The notes under the pieces were generated by a model that saw nothing but the letters and a program-made list of their open reading frames with translations, made no database searches and was not told the origin of the DNA. Positions 25,249-36,727 of a stretch of DNA of 64,000 nt are shown here, piece after piece. Each line of letters opens with the position of its first letter. The first letter of the stretch is position 1. The DNA is from Massariosphaeria phaeospora. Its lineage: Eukaryota > Ascomycota > Dothideomycetes > Pleosporales. Made by a program: the position numbers and the translations under genes. The stretch lies in the NCBI GenBank assembly GCA_011032825.1, contig JAADJZ010000006.1, forward strand, positions 1,488,001-1,552,000, given 5' to 3'.

Positions 25249-25955
25249 AATGAGTGTGTAGGCGGAGGAGCTATTATAGGTTGTATGAAGGTTCCGAGGT
25301 AAATACAACAGTGAAGACAAGCAGCGAGGAGAGGGAAGGGACACGAGAAGTGGATTGAAGGACTAGTCGACCAGCTGAAGAAAATAGAGAAGGCATTGCC
25401 TCACGATATCATGGAGCAGGAGTGACAGACACATTCTGCAGTCGTTGATTCCCTGATTAGAAAAGTAGACTTGTACCTGCCGTATACTTTCAGCCAAGGC
25501 ACCTCTCATTCCCGCATTACACACATAGTGGTTACTACCAGTTGATGCCCGCCCACCCGAACAATCGTGTTCGATGGATATAATCTGAGTAACGCATCAG
25601 AATGGATTAGGGGACCCGGGGCTTAAGGCAGCTCCGACCGGATCTGAGAACGCTGGAGGGTCGATCCTAGGTACTCTAGCTAGAAGCATTGAAATTGCTC
25701 ATGCCGAAAAAGACAGAAGTCGATTCGAGGCCGAGGGGGCCATTAATAGTGTCTTCCAACAAAGAGTCCCACTTGTGCAGTGGTGTATGAACGCTGATCC
25801 GATGTCTTGCTATCCACCTTGGTAGCTGGTGTCTTGATGCACATTTATATGAGATTGAACGCCAGCAATGCCATGCAGTTGAAATCCCAATCGTAATGCT
25901 TGAGAACGTCGCCTAGTACTGGATATCCTTTGAGTGAAGTCCCGGTGCGATGCGC
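25249..25955. other. Intergenic, 707 bp
   Basis: GH5 promoter side and ALG13 3' side. No gene or recognisable motif was seen. Confidence 0.55.
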
Positions 25956-26711
25956 TCAGTCCAGAAAGCCCATTGTCTCATCCATGATGTCCGCAAAACT
26001 CTTAGTTTCCCTATGACCGCCACTAGTGATCGGAGGAAATTGGGTCATCTTGTCCTTGAAGTCTTCAGATTTTTGTATCGCTGGTGCGAGGTCCCTACAC
26101 ACAATGGTGAGCTACGGATAATAGAGCGAATACTAGCACCCACTTGACATCACCGCGGACTAGGTAGTTTGAGCGTTCCATGGCGACAGCAAGCTCCTCT
26201 TGATGGTTATCAAGGAGTCCCGTATTTGGAACGACAAGGAGAGGGACTTGATATCGTAAGGCTTCCAAGATAGAACCGGAGCCTGATCCGGGATTAGCCG
26301 TGCCCGACAGAGGCCTATATGGTTACAATTACCAGCATGCGAGATGACCAGGCCTTTTGATTGTTGGACCAGTTTAAACTGTGTCTTTAAGCCTTCCGGA
26401 AAGAAGTCGATGCCGTCAATAGTCAGCGCCTCTCTTCTGCTGTCTTTTCGCGTGTTGCACTGAGCGGCGCCAGCGCAGCTGCTAAACACGTCTTTGGCAG
26501 TCCCATATTGAATCAACAAATGGGTGTAGCCTTGATTTCGCAATGCCTCGATGGACGAAGGCTTGAGTACGGATTCGATAAGGGCTGTGAAGGGTGCGGT
26601 AGCTCCGGTAGTGACGAAGCAGACCTTCTTGTCAGATCCAGGGCTCCAGGTCCATGGATTGTTAATGTTGAAGGATGTCGGGTTCCATTCTAGCCAGCTA
26701 AGAGCTGCCAT
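25956..26711 (-). CDS. ALG13: UDP-GlcNAc transferase subunit ALG13
   Basis: Exons 26711-26333, 26282-26144 and 26094-25956 (introns 50 and 49 nt) give 218 residues. Family landmarks in order are VCFVTTGATAPF (nucleotide-sugar glycosyltransferase start), GYTHLLIQYG, GLVISHAGSGSILEALR (UDP-GlcNAc pocket), PLLVVPN..LLDNHQEELA and the end SFADIMDETMGFLD. Alg13 is the cytosolic catalytic subunit that pairs with membrane Alg14 to add the second GlcNAc to dolichol-PP-GlcNAc at the ER in N-glycosylation. There is an N-terminal extension of about 29 residues before VCFVTTG; a start further upstream at 26738 would need TTG, so 26711 was chosen. The 177-bp gap to RSM24 suggests a shared promoter. Confidence 0.92.
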
Positions 26712-26888
26712 ACTAGAGAACTTCCTCAGGGCCCACAACTTATGAGGCTGGTGGTCGGGGTTTGGAGAGGGGATGGAAGCACCGCATTGGCCACCTAGCG
26801 CTTGGTCCCGCCATGAGGTCCGTCTCCGCCAAGCTCGGGGGTCTTCTCCGCGAAAAAGTCAAGATCACCACCACTCCCATCTTCAACA
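26712..26888. promoter_or_regulatory. Bidirectional promoter ALG13 / RSM24
   Basis: The two divergent start codons are 177 bp apart, so the two genes must share or interleave promoter elements. No TATA box was seen. Confidence 0.5.
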
Positions 26889-28039
26889 ATGGCCTCCGCA
26901 GCGCGACGACTGCTGTTCTACTCGGAACGATGTCCACGGCGGATATCAAGCAACCACACTACACCAACACACGCGACACAATGGGCGCGTCCTCTTTCTT
27001 CGACAGCGCCACAGCGAGCTCGGGGAGAGAGGAGAGATGGCCCCATCCCAACAGCAGTCCCAACGAAGATTATACGAAAACAAGCCATACCAGTTAATCC
27101 TGAGGAGGAAACGGCGGCACAACTGCGGAAGCTCGTAGACGACCTCAAAGCACTGGACCCGGAAGTCGTGAAAGATGCCATCCGGAAAGGCGAGCAAGGG
27201 ATCCCGTTCGCGCAGGACTTCAATTTAGAAAGAGACGAAGACTTCGAGATAGAGGCAGACAGGGGGCGCTTGGGATTTTGGGCCGAGGGCGAGGAGTCGA
27301 TGGGGCCGGATGAAGACTTCCACGGCGACGACCTGACGAGTCTGGGTCACGGACAATTGGACCAGCACAGAGAGCTGCGACACTACAATCGGTTGATCTC
27401 CTGGGAACTGCCTCTGCTGCACCGTACGCTTTAACCCCCGCTATCTACCCTCTCCCCGCATCTAACGCGCCCGCAGAACTCGCCCGCCCCTTCGAGCCCC
27501 CCACAGCTGCAACCCCCTTCCGCTTCCGCTACACCTCGTACCTGGGCGAGAAGCACCCCGCGACGAACAAAGTCGTCGTCGAGTTCTCGCCCTCAGACAT
27601 GCCGGCCCTGACCCCGCTTCAAAAGGACAAACTAATCAAGCTCGTCGGCCCGCGCTACAATCCCGACAGCGACATCGTCAAGATGTCGTGCGAGCTGTAC
27701 GACACGCAGCCGCAAAATAAGCGCTTCCTCGGCGACACCATCAGCAAACTGCTCGCCGAGGCCAAGGACGGGACCGACACGTTTGCCGACGTGCCGTTTG
27801 ACTTCCGCCACCACAAACCGAAGGTGCACTTTGCGTTCCCGCAGGCGTGGATTATGACGGCGGAGCGTAAGAAGTATTTGGAGGACAAGCGGGCGCACAC
27901 GGCGAAGCGGGATAATGAGAGGTTGAATAATGGCCATTTGGTCGATGGGAAGAAGATTATTGATACGTCGTTGCCGTTTATGGCGGCGCAGCCGGAGCCG
28001 GTTATGGTGGGCGGGCCGCGGGGGACGTTGCTGAGGTAG
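26889..28039 (+). CDS. RSM24: Mitochondrial small-subunit ribosomal protein mS35 (RSM24)
   Basis: Exons 26889-27423 and 27477-28039 (intron 53 nt) give 365 residues. The Arg/Ser-rich N-terminus (MASAARRLLFYSERCPRR) fits a mitochondrial presequence. The C-terminal half holds the conserved LTPLQKDKLIKLVGPRY, DIVKMSCE and TQPQNKRFLGDTI segments of the Rsm24/MRP-S28 family. The product is a structural component of the mitoribosomal 37S subunit. Splicing joins ..LLH to Q-LARPFEPP. The overlapping plus-strand frame at 26762-27097 is a shadow. Confidence 0.9.
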
Positions 28040-28356
28040 AGAAGAGCGTTGGCAAAGTGCGTATCATGTGCTCTATGTGTATCATACTTGACGTGGTAGA
28101 TGTGGGGAGGCACGCATGCATATGATTGGGACAAATCGATTTCGTGGTTGCGAGAAGCACTGGAAAGTATTGAAGGGGCTCTATTCTGCGGCCTCCTGTT
28201 ATATGAAGTAAGGCAGGGTATCCGATCTCCGAAACGCCGATGCCCCCGAGTACGATGACGCACGCCCAAGGTCTACTATGCTTCCGGCGGTTGACCCAAG
28301 TGAAATATATCGGCTGCCCTATGGAACGGTAATGGTGGTACAGCGGCGCATAACTT
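28040..28356. other. Convergent intergenic, 317 bp
   Basis: Shared 3' region of RSM24 (+) and IEC3 (-). Nothing else was seen. Confidence 0.55.
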
Positions 28357-29569
28357 CTAGTTCGCTGCTCCAGCACTAGCTCGATTCTTCTTGCGGCCGC
28401 CCTTGCCCACAGGATCACCATCTTCTCTCTTCCTCTTCGCCGACCGACTGCTTCCGCCTTTCGGCCTGTATGCAGAGTCGTCTTCTCCGCCCTTCCCTCT
28501 TTTGCCCTTCACCCCGGCCGTACCACTCTCCGGGATGAAGTTCTCATCCTCGACTTCGTGCTCGGTCTTGGGGACGGGGGTGCTTCCCAGGGCCGACTCA
28601 CGCTTCTTACCGCGGCCACTTGCCTTGTCTGGCCGGGCCGCGGACTTCTCCGACACATTTTCCGGCTGCTGGGGCTCTTTGTCCTGAAGGAATACCTGGG
28701 GTTGGTTTTTCCGTAGCCAGTGGTATACGCTGTCTGGGTTGCGGATCGTGAGGTCTTTGTCGGTGGTTATGGGTTGGGCGGGGGTGATGCGGAGAGGTCG
28801 GTTATCGTGAGAATCTGGATCGTACAGGGTGGGATCCGCCATTGCAATGTCCGTGGCTAGCAGATATTCGTCTTCATGTGTAGGGGACATGTATCCGGTG
28901 GCATGCTCGCCGATGTCCAGGCCATCCGGTAGGCGGGATATGCCGTAGGTATGGGGGACTTTGGCTAAGAGTGCGAGCAGCGTACGGGGTACTACCGGGC
29001 GCGCATTGTGCAGCTGGTCCGCTATGTGCGCGTACTCGTCGGCAGTGATGGTGCCATTGGAGAGGTCGGTGCGGAGCTCCTGCAACCGCTGCTGTACGGC
29101 TTCCGGGTCATGCTCTACTTCGCGTGAGGGCACCACAGATTCCAGTTCGTCGCGCACGCGTAGATCGATGCGCTGGTGTGCAGGGAGGCGCGTGGAGCCG
29201 CCCATGTCCAGGAGCAGTTCGAGGATTTGGCTGCGCGTGTTAGCTGCAGCATCGTTGCGGAGCCTCCACCACGTACTCGTTCTGCTGTTGCAGGCGGCGC
29301 GCAAGGCCCATGGCCCGGAGCTCGTCCTTGATGAGCGTGTTGCTGGTGGTCATCGTGTCCTCGAACTGGGCGCGCATCTTGCGGTACTTTCGCCTGTGGG
29401 TTGTGGTCAGCTCAGCGTGTCGCATGGCGGCATCACGGCCAGCGGCTTGGCGCGTTTCCTACCTCCACGAGCGCTTGACCGGGCCCTTCTGGCCGCTGTC
29501 GGCAGCCGCATCGCTGGCGGCGGCGGCGTGGAGATGGCCGTCGATCGGCGTGTGCGCTTCGGTGGCCAT
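28357..29569 (-). CDS. IEC3: INO80 chromatin-remodelling complex subunit IEC3-like
   Basis: Exons 29569-29463, 29393-29277 and 29230-28357 (introns 69 and 46 nt) give 365 residues. The spliced N-terminus gives KRSWRRKYRKMRAQFEDTM...ALGLAR-like helix...QQQNDQILELLLDM, the conserved block of the fungal Iec3/Ies3 family, which only becomes continuous after splicing. The middle is a helical region (residues ~100-170). The C-terminus is a Lys/Arg/Gly-rich disordered tail with a probable nuclear localisation signal (SAKRKRED). Nuclear role as an accessory subunit of INO80 nucleosome remodelling. Long frames on the plus strand opposite this gene are shadows. Confidence 0.85.
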
Positions 29570-30146
29570 GGGCGATGTGCGTCGTGCGGGCGTGAGGGAT
29601 GGAGCCGGGTGTGGTGTGGGCGAGAGAGGCGCGGTTGGGCGTCGGGCAGCTGGAGCATCGCAAGCCGAGAGAGGGGCCCAAGCGCGACGACGAAGCTTCC
29701 CAGAAAAGGCGACCTCTGCATCGGGCGCTGAAGTTGTCGCCTGTCGCCTGCCGCCTCGCCATCCACCCACCAACCCGCACGAATAACTGCCTCTGGCCTC
29801 GTCGAGCCGTCGGTCTGCAGCCTCACGCCGTTGCACTCGATTGCCCACCCTCCACCGCTCAGACACCCTTTGCCACTCGTTCACCCGCGCCGGAAGGTCG
29901 GGCAGACCGGAAGGGTTGCGTATACATACAGTAAGACCCCCTCTGTCGCACTGCCGCCGCCCGCCGCCTGCTGCCCCTACTGACCCGGCCAGCGTCTCGT
30001 AGGACCCTTACGACGCCTCGCTCGTGCCTCCACCCCTCCACGACCGCCAAACCGCCAAACTGTCACCCATACTCCTCAATCGCGCGTCCCGCTTGAGCTT
30101 CGCTGGCGACCCGCGGCCCCGCCACTTGAGTCCTTCGTCCAACAAG
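29570..30146. promoter_or_regulatory. Divergent promoter region IEC3 / ORM1, 577 bp
   Basis: GC-rich spacer between divergent starts. It has frames on both strands but no protein resemblance, and it includes C/T-rich segments just upstream of ORM1 as in many fungal promoters. Confidence 0.45.
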
Positions 30147-30841
30147 ATGCCCCTGGATGCCAAAGAGGCACGGCGACGGCGTTCCAGTAGTATTGTGTAC
30201 ACCGAACCCGCCGAGTCGCTGGAGCAGCTCAACGACCAGTCTGCGCTGCCGAATCTGAACGCGCAATGGGTCAACGCAAAGGGTGAGTGCCCCCCTTGTC
30301 ATGACAGTGGCTTTGGCTGGCTCAACCTCGTCCCTGTTCTTTGATGCCTCTGCTAACAGGTGACTACTTCTACAGGCGCATGGGCAATCCACTTTGTCCT
30401 CATCGTACTCGGAAAGATCCTGTTCGACATCATGCCCGGCGTCTCGCAGGAAACATCGTGGACCCTGACCAACATCTCGTACATGGCGGGATCCTACCTG
30501 ATGTTCCACTACGTGCGCGGTGTACCTTTCGATTTCAACTCGGGCGCCTACGATAACCTCAACATGTGGGAGCAGATTGACAACGGGGACCAGTACACGC
30601 CCGCGAAGAAGTTCCTCCTTCTCGTACCGATAGCGCTGTTCTTGGTCAGCACGCATTATACTCACTACGACCTGACTTATTTTATCATCAATACAATGGC
30701 GACAGTGGCTGTCATTGTGCCGAAGCTCCCTTTAGTAAGTCTACCTCAGTCCCTATACGGTGAACATTGGATTGCTGACTCTCCGGGTAGGCTCACAGGA
30801 AACGTATTGGGCTGTTCTCAAGCCCGCCAGACGACTTATAG
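30147..30841 (+). CDS. ORM1: ORMDL-family sphingolipid homeostasis protein (Orm1/Orm2)
   Basis: Exons 30147-30282, 30376-30734 and 30791-30841 (introns 93 and 56 nt) give 181 residues. The Ser-rich cytosolic N-terminus (RRRRSSSIVY) resembles the region phosphorylated by Ypk kinases in yeast. The ORMDL core follows, with NAQWVNAKGAWAIH, SWTLTNISYM, MWEQIDNG and FLVSTHYTHYD, and about four membrane segments. The ER-membrane protein binds and restrains serine palmitoyltransferase. For intron 1 an earlier AG (30360) was rejected because it breaks the conserved frame. The last exon encodes only 16 residues (AHRKRIGLFSSPDDL plus first residue context). Confidence 0.93.
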
Positions 30842-31535
30842 GGGCACTAGTCGACATTTTCTCCAGCACTTGCATTCTATGGGGTCTTGACTGTACTTTT
30901 GCATCTCTCTTGAAAAATGGGCGCAACGGTAAGGAAAGAAATTGAGTCGCATTGAGCGTACAGGCGTTCCGGACTATTGACACGGAGACGAGGTCTCAAG
31001 CGTGTTTACATGGATACATATTCGCGCAACTATCTGTCCTTTTTTGATACCACAACTATGCAATAATACCACACTGATCAGGAAATGTTGCTGCTGGTAT
31101 GAGTCCTACTGTATCTGCTCTGCTAGGCGAAGATTTAACCGACCTGACAGGACGTTGAATGATAGCGCTAGTCGCGCTGGTCATGCATTGGAGGATTGAC
31201 TCTGTGGTCAAAACCTGACAATCTGATATTTGGTTTAGTATCCCATCACGTTCAGGACTTCACCTGTTGCTGACATCCGCGACGTTTCCCGATTTGATAC
31301 AAAATGTCTTATATGGGACAAGACGCTGTGACCACTTGCCTAGCGCGGCTTCCTCGTTCGCGATGCCGTCACCGATCGTCGCGACTACCCGCATCAACCA
31401 TCTGAGCCATTTTTCACAGAGATAGTCTGCTCTTCGCCCTTGCAAAAGTCCCGCATACAAGACTACAGCTTCCCGTCAAGCATGCTGTTCTGATCATTCC
31501 AGTCCCGTCCACATCTCTTCTTGTCGGCTAGAATC
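30842..31535. other. Intergenic, 694 bp
   Basis: ORM1 3' side and antiporter promoter. No gene-like frame with support and no repeat were seen. Confidence 0.55.
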
Positions 31536-32981
31536 ATGGGCTTTTCACAGCTGGAACCGACACCAGCACATCTAAGCTACCTCGTTCTCACCTCATTCCT
31601 CCTCATCTATGCCCTGTTCTCCATCTTGATCCGGAACCGCCTCCATCTCTCCGAACCACCTCTGGCCACTGTCTTCGGCATCATCGCCGGCCCACGTGGT
31701 ATAGGCGCCCTGGACCCCTACAAATGGGGCTTCGGAGACGATGTTGTATTAGAGTTCACGCGTATCGTCGCTGGAGTGCAGTGTTTTGCGGTCGGCCTTG
31801 AACTCCCGGAGTCGTACTTCAAGTACAAGTGGAAAGACCTCACCATGCTTCTGGGACCAGTCATGACCTTCGGCTGGCTGGTCTGCGGCGTGTTCATCAA
31901 GTTTATTTTTGATACGGATATGCCGACTGCGCTCATCATATCGGCTTGTCTGACGCCCACGGATCCCGTGCTGGCGGCGTCTGTACTTTCCAATTCTCAG
32001 TTCAGCACTAGAGTGCCCAAGCATATTCGCGATCTGCTGTCTGCCGAGAGCGGCTGCAACGATGGCGTCTCTTTCCCGTTTCTTTACTTTGGCATCAGCA
32101 TACTGACCCGAAGCACTCTCGGCGGCATGGCGAAGAAATGGTTCCTCGTCACGATTCTCTACCAGTGTGTTCTGGGCACTCTTCTTGGTTTCGCCATCGG
32201 CCACCTATTCAATCGCATCTACAAGTTCAGCCATGTCCGCGAGATGATGGGCAGAGCTTCCTATCTGGCCTTCTATCTCCTGCTAGCCATTTTCTCCATT
32301 GGCGTTGCCAGTGTCCTAGGCGTCGACGATTTCCTGGTAGCGTTTTGCGCTGGCTTGGGCTTCTCTCACGGCGGCAACAGCCCAACAGCGGATACACGAC
32401 TACCCGTGATCATCGACCTCGTACTCAACTCGACCATGTTCGTCTTCTTCGGCGCCATGATCCCCTGGCATTCGTTCACCCACATCGAGATCATCACGCC
32501 CGGACGCCTTTTCGGCCTCTTTGCGCTGATCCTGCTTTTCCGAAGAATACCCATTGTCTTCACGCTGTACAAGCTGAAGCTTCTCCCGCACATCAAGACA
32601 ACAACCGAGGCCATATTCTGCGGCCACTTCGGCCCCATTGGCGTCGGCGCCCTCTTCCTCGCCATGGAGGCCCGCGCGCAGCTCGAAACCGACACGTCGA
32701 TTCCGCTGCCTTCTCCGCCAGACCACCTCCCCACCAAGGTGCAGCGCACTGTCGTTTTGATTTGGCCGATCATATGCTTCGTGGTGTTTGGGAGTACGCT
32801 TGTCCACGGGTTGAGTACGCTGGTTATCAGTCTCAGTGGCCATTTCTCGAGGCATAAAGGGGAGAGGGCGCCGCTTATTGGGGATGAGAGGGAGGGCTTG
32901 CATGGCTTTGTGTTCGATAGAGATGGTGAGGATAGGGTGTATTATGACGAGGACGAAGAGGAGGATGAGGAGGAAGGGTAG
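31536..32981 (+). CDS. Plasma-membrane Na+/H+ antiporter, CPA1 (Nha1/Sod2 type), short form
   Basis: A single exon of 481 residues from ATG 31536; a frame start at 31521 would need TTG. About 12 hydrophobic segments are present, with the fungal antiporter motifs TPTDPVLA (Asp143) and SAESGCNDG, whose Asn175-Asp176 pair forms the ion site. The C-terminal cytosolic tail is very short and ends in an Asp/Glu run (YYDEDEEEDEEEG). Length resembles fission-yeast Sod2 (~468 aa) and not budding-yeast Nha1 (~985 aa), so the long regulatory tail is missing. It exports Na+/Li+ (and possibly K+) in exchange for protons. The long minus-strand frames opposite are shadows. Confidence 0.94.
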   Translation: MGFSQLEPTPAHLSYLVLTSFLLIYALFSILIRNRLHLSEPPLATVFGIIAGPRGIGALDPYKWGFGDDVVLEFTRIVAGVQCFAVGLELPESYFKYKWKDLTMLLGPVMTFGWLVCGVFIKFIFDTDMPTALIISACLTPTDPVLAASVLSNSQFSTRVPKHIRDLLSAESGCNDGVSFPFLYFGISILTRSTLGGMAKKWFLVTILYQCVLGTLLGFAIGHLFNRIYKFSHVREMMGRASYLAFYLLLAIFSIGVASVLGVDDFLVAFCAGLGFSHGGNSPTADTRLPVIIDLVLNSTMFVFFGAMIPWHSFTHIEIITPGRLFGLFALILLFRRIPIVFTLYKLKLLPHIKTTTEAIFCGHFGPIGVGALFLAMEARAQLETDTSIPLPSPPDHLPTKVQRTVVLIWPIICFVVFGSTLVHGLSTLVISLSGHFSRHKGERAPLIGDEREGLHGFVFDRDGEDRVYYDEDEEEDEEEG

Positions 32982-33022
32982 AGGATCGGTGTGTGAGAGG
33001 GCATGTGTAGTTTTGTTCTCCA

Positions 33023-33140
33023 TAGACATTACCTAGCACTAGTATGCTAGATGCAATAGAGCTTTGTAAAAAGAGAGCAAGGCAGACTGTTAACCTATTG
33101 TCGAAATCTTCTATATTGTTAAGACGATTACGGCTTGGCT
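33023..33140 (+). repeat. Dispersed ~100-130 bp repeat, copy C
   Basis: It starts 42 bp after the antiporter stop, probably in its 3' UTR. It reads tagacattacctag, then agtatgctagatgcaataga, gctttgtaaaaagag, taacctattgtcgaaatc, and ttgttaagacgatta. Confidence 0.78.
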
Positions 33141-33435
33141 AAAATCTATCTTGATCAGCAAGACCATCTGCCAGACGGTGGCGTGAAAACTATTCGAATC
33201 GGGATTATATGCATGAATCAATTTTTGCCCTATACTAGCTGCAGTCAGGAGGTTCGGAAGACTAGACGAGAATGATGTTGGCGCTGATGATATGGGAGGG
33301 GAACAAAAGCGAAAGTTGAGATGGTGCGGACCATGCAAACAAGAAAGTTCCATTTCGACATGCTTCGATATAATACACCCACACATGCATGCATATGATA
33401 CAGCCTCTGCCGTCTTTATACAGTCGTACATCCCC

Positions 33436-34258
33436 TCACTTAATCTTCTTGTTCTTCAGCCTGATCGTCTCGCTATTCACAAAGATGCCCTTGCCCTTGT
33501 AAGGCTCCGGTTTCCGCCACATGCGGATCTTGGCCGCAAACTGCATCACCACCTCCTTCTCGGGGCCCTCGAGCAGTAACCGCGTCGGCTGCGGCGTGCT
33601 CGCCTTCACACCCCACGGTATCCCCAGCTCCACCGGGTGCGAGTAGCCCACCTTCAGGTTGACGAACAGTTGGCCCGCGTACGTAGGTTCGACCGTCGTG
33701 GCGCTGGGCTCGACCGAGGCGCGGTATCCGACGCCGACGAGCCGCAGGATCGCGCTGTGGCCTTCGCTGACGCCGAGGATGTGGTTTTGCAGGTAGGCGC
33801 GCGTGGTGCCTTTTACTGCGTTAGCGAGAAGCCCGGGTGTGAGTTGAAGTGTGCCGTGAGTGAGAGCTGTACGCACCCCACATAGCCCGCTGCTTCGCGT
33901 CCGACGAGTTTTGCACCGTCAGCGTTGGGCCTGCCAGCGCTGGATCCATGTTAATCGTCAGGTAGGCCGGGACCTGCATCGATAGCTCGCCCAGTGGGCC
34001 CTTCACTTGCACTGTCGACATGGGCTGCACGCGCGCGCCGCGCCCACTCGCTGGCGGCACGATGATCTTGAAGGAGACGTCGGGCGGGAGTGAAAGCGGT
34101 GCGGAGCCGATCTTGGAGTGGCATGGTGAGGTTGTTGCGAACGTTCGGGGTGCCGGTGTGTGGAAGGCGGGTAAGAGGAAGGTAGGTATCGATGCGGAGA
34201 GTGCAATTGGTGTGGATGCGGCGCTCTGGAGGCAGCGCCTTCGGGCGAGGGCGAACAT
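33436..34258 (-). CDS. MRPL6: Mitochondrial large-subunit ribosomal protein uL6m
   Basis: Exons 34258-33877 and 33815-33436 (intron 61 nt) give 253 residues. A mitochondrial presequence (MFALARRRCLQSAAS) is followed by two L6 folds. Splicing yields AMWGVKGTTRAYLQNHILGVSEGHS, the typical inter-domain segment, and the C-terminus carries IRMWRKPEPYKGKGIF..E, the strongly conserved rRNA-binding end of L6 proteins. It is part of the 54S mitoribosomal subunit. The spacing to the divergent KAR5 gene is 672 bp. Confidence 0.94.
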
Positions 34259-34930
34259 GGTTGAAGTGTGGTTCCGGCGGTGAGTTTCTTGAAGATTTCT
34301 GGAAATGCGACGGGAGGGTTCAGCCCTATGGATTACGTGATCGGGTGTCCGAGCCAATGGGCCGGGAGTTCGCTTAGGTAGAGTCTCGTGAACACGCGTG
34401 CATTCCTGGACGACGCACAGTTCTAATGCACATGGGATGAATTCTTCTTCATTGTCTCTGGAGGTATTGATCAACTACAAACTGTTCCAGTAAGGGGAGA
34501 GAGTTCTATGGTGCTGAAGTGGCGAACTGGTCTATCGTGCCTTCCCTGTCTGATCCAGCATCCGACGACGCCTTCCACTCTTGATACACTCCCACCCATC
34601 ATGACCCCCCTGCAGACAAACATGACGCCAGAACCTCCTTTCACCTATGCCCATACGATTCCCCTTCTCTCCCTCTCCCTTCCTTCTTCTCTACACGTCT
34701 CTCACCTCGAAGCATCCTACGGGTCACAAGGCTAACATCACCCCCGGCCGTAGCGCCATCACGTTCATCTCACTGTCTCTCACTGTGTGCCTCTAACCCT
34801 AGTGTTGAAGTCCCATATCAGTACTATCTGCTCTCAGTAAACGATCCTTTCTTCTCTCTCCTCTTTTTATCGCTGGCGAAATTCTACAAATTATCTTTCT
34901 TTCGACATCTCGATTCATTCGATACTCAAC
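34259..34930. promoter_or_regulatory. Divergent promoter region uL6m / KAR5
   Basis: Strong pyrimidine-rich tracts on the plus strand (about 34660-34700 and 34840-34870) precede the KAR5 start, as is common in filamentous-fungal promoters. No gene is called here; a 75-codon frame at 34508 is low-complexity. Confidence 0.45.
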
Positions 34931-36727
34931 ATGTTTTCCAGGGGAATTTCGACTGCTTTGGCGGGACTATTACATCAACTGCTACTCGCCAACTTCTTCG
35001 GTAATACGAGCGCTCAGCAGTACTCTCCCCCAGCGTCTTTGGATGTTTCCGCCAAGCTTGTTTCCCTACTCCAGGATCCTACTGTTAAGGAGCATGGCAA
35101 TGTCGCCCGAGCATTAGACATAATTCGGTCCGCAGAAACCCTGCCGTCCTGCCAACGCAAAGCCACCGCCGAGCTCATCAAGGATTGCAAGACACTGGAG
35201 CACTCACCCGGTTACGTGGCGTTTAGTGAGGAAGTGGCATTGGAGCTAGTGAGGACTGAGTACGCAGTCAGGCTTGCTCTATGCGAGCTTCAAGTAGGCG
35301 AGGACACGGTACACCCGGCCTGCAAACCTGCCGTCCTTTCCCGAGAATCATGCCACGACAACCGGTTCAGGTCCTGGCTGAGTGGATCGAATGATGAGTG
35401 TTTCCGGGGATTCAGCAAGGAACAGCAAAAGAAGTGTGTGCGGGCTCTCGGATCGCAACCTCAAACGTGGACTTCGTATAGTAACGCCCGTCAGAACGGC
35501 GTCATTGTATGCCAGGCTAGCAGAATTAACATCGACCGGGAGAATGATGTGGCCCGCTATCAGAACCTTTCTTATGCGGTTACTCACCTCGAGGACGCTC
35601 TGAACAGCTCGACGGATCGACTCAAGACATTCGTGGCTGATCTGGTCGAGCAAGTTCGGCTTTCCCAGGAACAGGCCCTGAAGGATATGAACTCGAACTA
35701 CGAGACCCAGGTCTCTGACCTCGGGGAATATTACAACGACACCATGAACTCTGTTACGGACATGGTTATGACTCGCGTCATTACGTTGTTTCGGGATTTG
35801 GACCGCCCCGCTGATCAGGTTCAGACCAAGTTGCAAAACGTTTTCGAAGAGATGGTGCACTCAATGAATGATATACACCAGAAGAGCATGCAGCTGGCGG
35901 CCACGAGGGATTTGGCGGTTGTTGCGCAGCAGAACAAGGTCATGGCCCACCTCGACTCACACCTCGCCGAGATGGAGAAACTTAGGAGCATCGTCAATGA
36001 TATTGCAGCCAGACAGGAAGTCACTAAGAACCACACCGCCGACATGGAACGACACACCAGAACCATCGCACTTCGCCACGAGGCCATGATGAGCGACGTT
36101 GAGGTCATACACACCCGGCTCAACGAAACTGCGCGAAGCCCTTGGATACCTCAGGGTGTTTTTTCAATGTCTTTGGGGAGCCAGCTTCTCGCCCTGTCTC
36201 TAGTCATGGTTTCCGGTCTCTCCATGTTCAACCGACAATGGGCTGGAATGCTGGCCGTACTGAACGCCGCAATTTCCATGATCCACCTCATACTAAAGCA
36301 CTGTGGCGCCTATGCATGGCCTGAGATCTTTGCAACACACTCAATGTCCGCCATCGATCGATTCGCACGCCTCAGCTACGACGCCATTTCGAGCCACCCA
36401 ACTGCCGTCATAATGTTATCGGTCGTCGGAACTTCTCTGCTCCTTTACCGTTTCTGGCCTCGCAACAGGACGACCAATGGCACTCCACTCCCCTACGAAA
36501 GTGCCGACCTAGAAAACAACGCCCAGAGTAAGATCAGCGACCGGAACACTGACACCGACGAGAACCAGGATAGCGACCAAAGCCACACCGAATATGGCGA
36601 CGTCCTGCCCAGCATCGAATCCTGCTACGGCCAAGCCAAGCCCCCTCGTACCTGGCAACCTCGCTCCACCTGGCAAAACCACATCAATCGCTTTGACCGG
36701 TCTCGAGGCGTGTCCTGTCCGTTATAG
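34931..36727 (+). CDS. KAR5: Nuclear fusion (karyogamy) protein, Kar5/Tht1 family
   Basis: A single exon of 598 residues. The layout matches Kar5/Tht1: an N-terminal signal sequence (to ~28, ..NTSAQ), a cysteine-containing lumenal domain with the family-like PSCQRKATAELIKDCKTLE and CHDNRFRSWLSGSNDECFRGF, long coiled coils (~210-400), two to three membrane segments (about 408-430, 438-458 and 492-512) and a hydrophilic tail. The family acts in the nuclear envelope and ER to fuse nuclei after mating, and is related to plant GEX1 and zebrafish Brambleberry. Several N-glycosylation sequons (NSS, NLS, NDT, NHT, NET) lie in the region expected to be lumenal. Assignment rests on layout and the cysteine motifs. 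Confidence 0.82.
   Translation: MFSRGISTALAGLLHQLLLANFFGNTSAQQYSPPASLDVSAKLVSLLQDPTVKEHGNVARALDIIRSAETLPSCQRKATAELIKDCKTLEHSPGYVAFSEEVALELVRTEYAVRLALCELQVGEDTVHPACKPAVLSRESCHDNRFRSWLSGSNDECFRGFSKEQQKKCVRALGSQPQTWTSYSNARQNGVIVCQASRINIDRENDVARYQNLSYAVTHLEDALNSSTDRLKTFVADLVEQVRLSQEQALKDMNSNYETQVSDLGEYYNDTMNSVTDMVMTRVITLFRDLDRPADQVQTKLQNVFEEMVHSMNDIHQKSMQLAATRDLAVVAQQNKVMAHLDSHLAEMEKLRSIVNDIAARQEVTKNHTADMERHTRTIALRHEAMMSDVEVIHTRLNETARSPWIPQGVFSMSLGSQLLALSLVMVSGLSMFNRQWAGMLAVLNAAISMIHLILKHCGAYAWPEIFATHSMSAIDRFARLSYDAISSHPTAVIMLSVVGTSLLLYRFWPRNRTTNGTPLPYESADLENNAQSKISDRNTDTDENQDSDQSHTEYGDVLPSIESCYGQAKPPRTWQPRSTWQNHINRFDRSRGVSCPL

Noticed and set aside
29407..29884. Several 110-158 codon frames on both strands opposite the IEC3 5' end
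   Set aside because: They overlap a well-supported exon, and their composition is that of GC-rich shadow frames.
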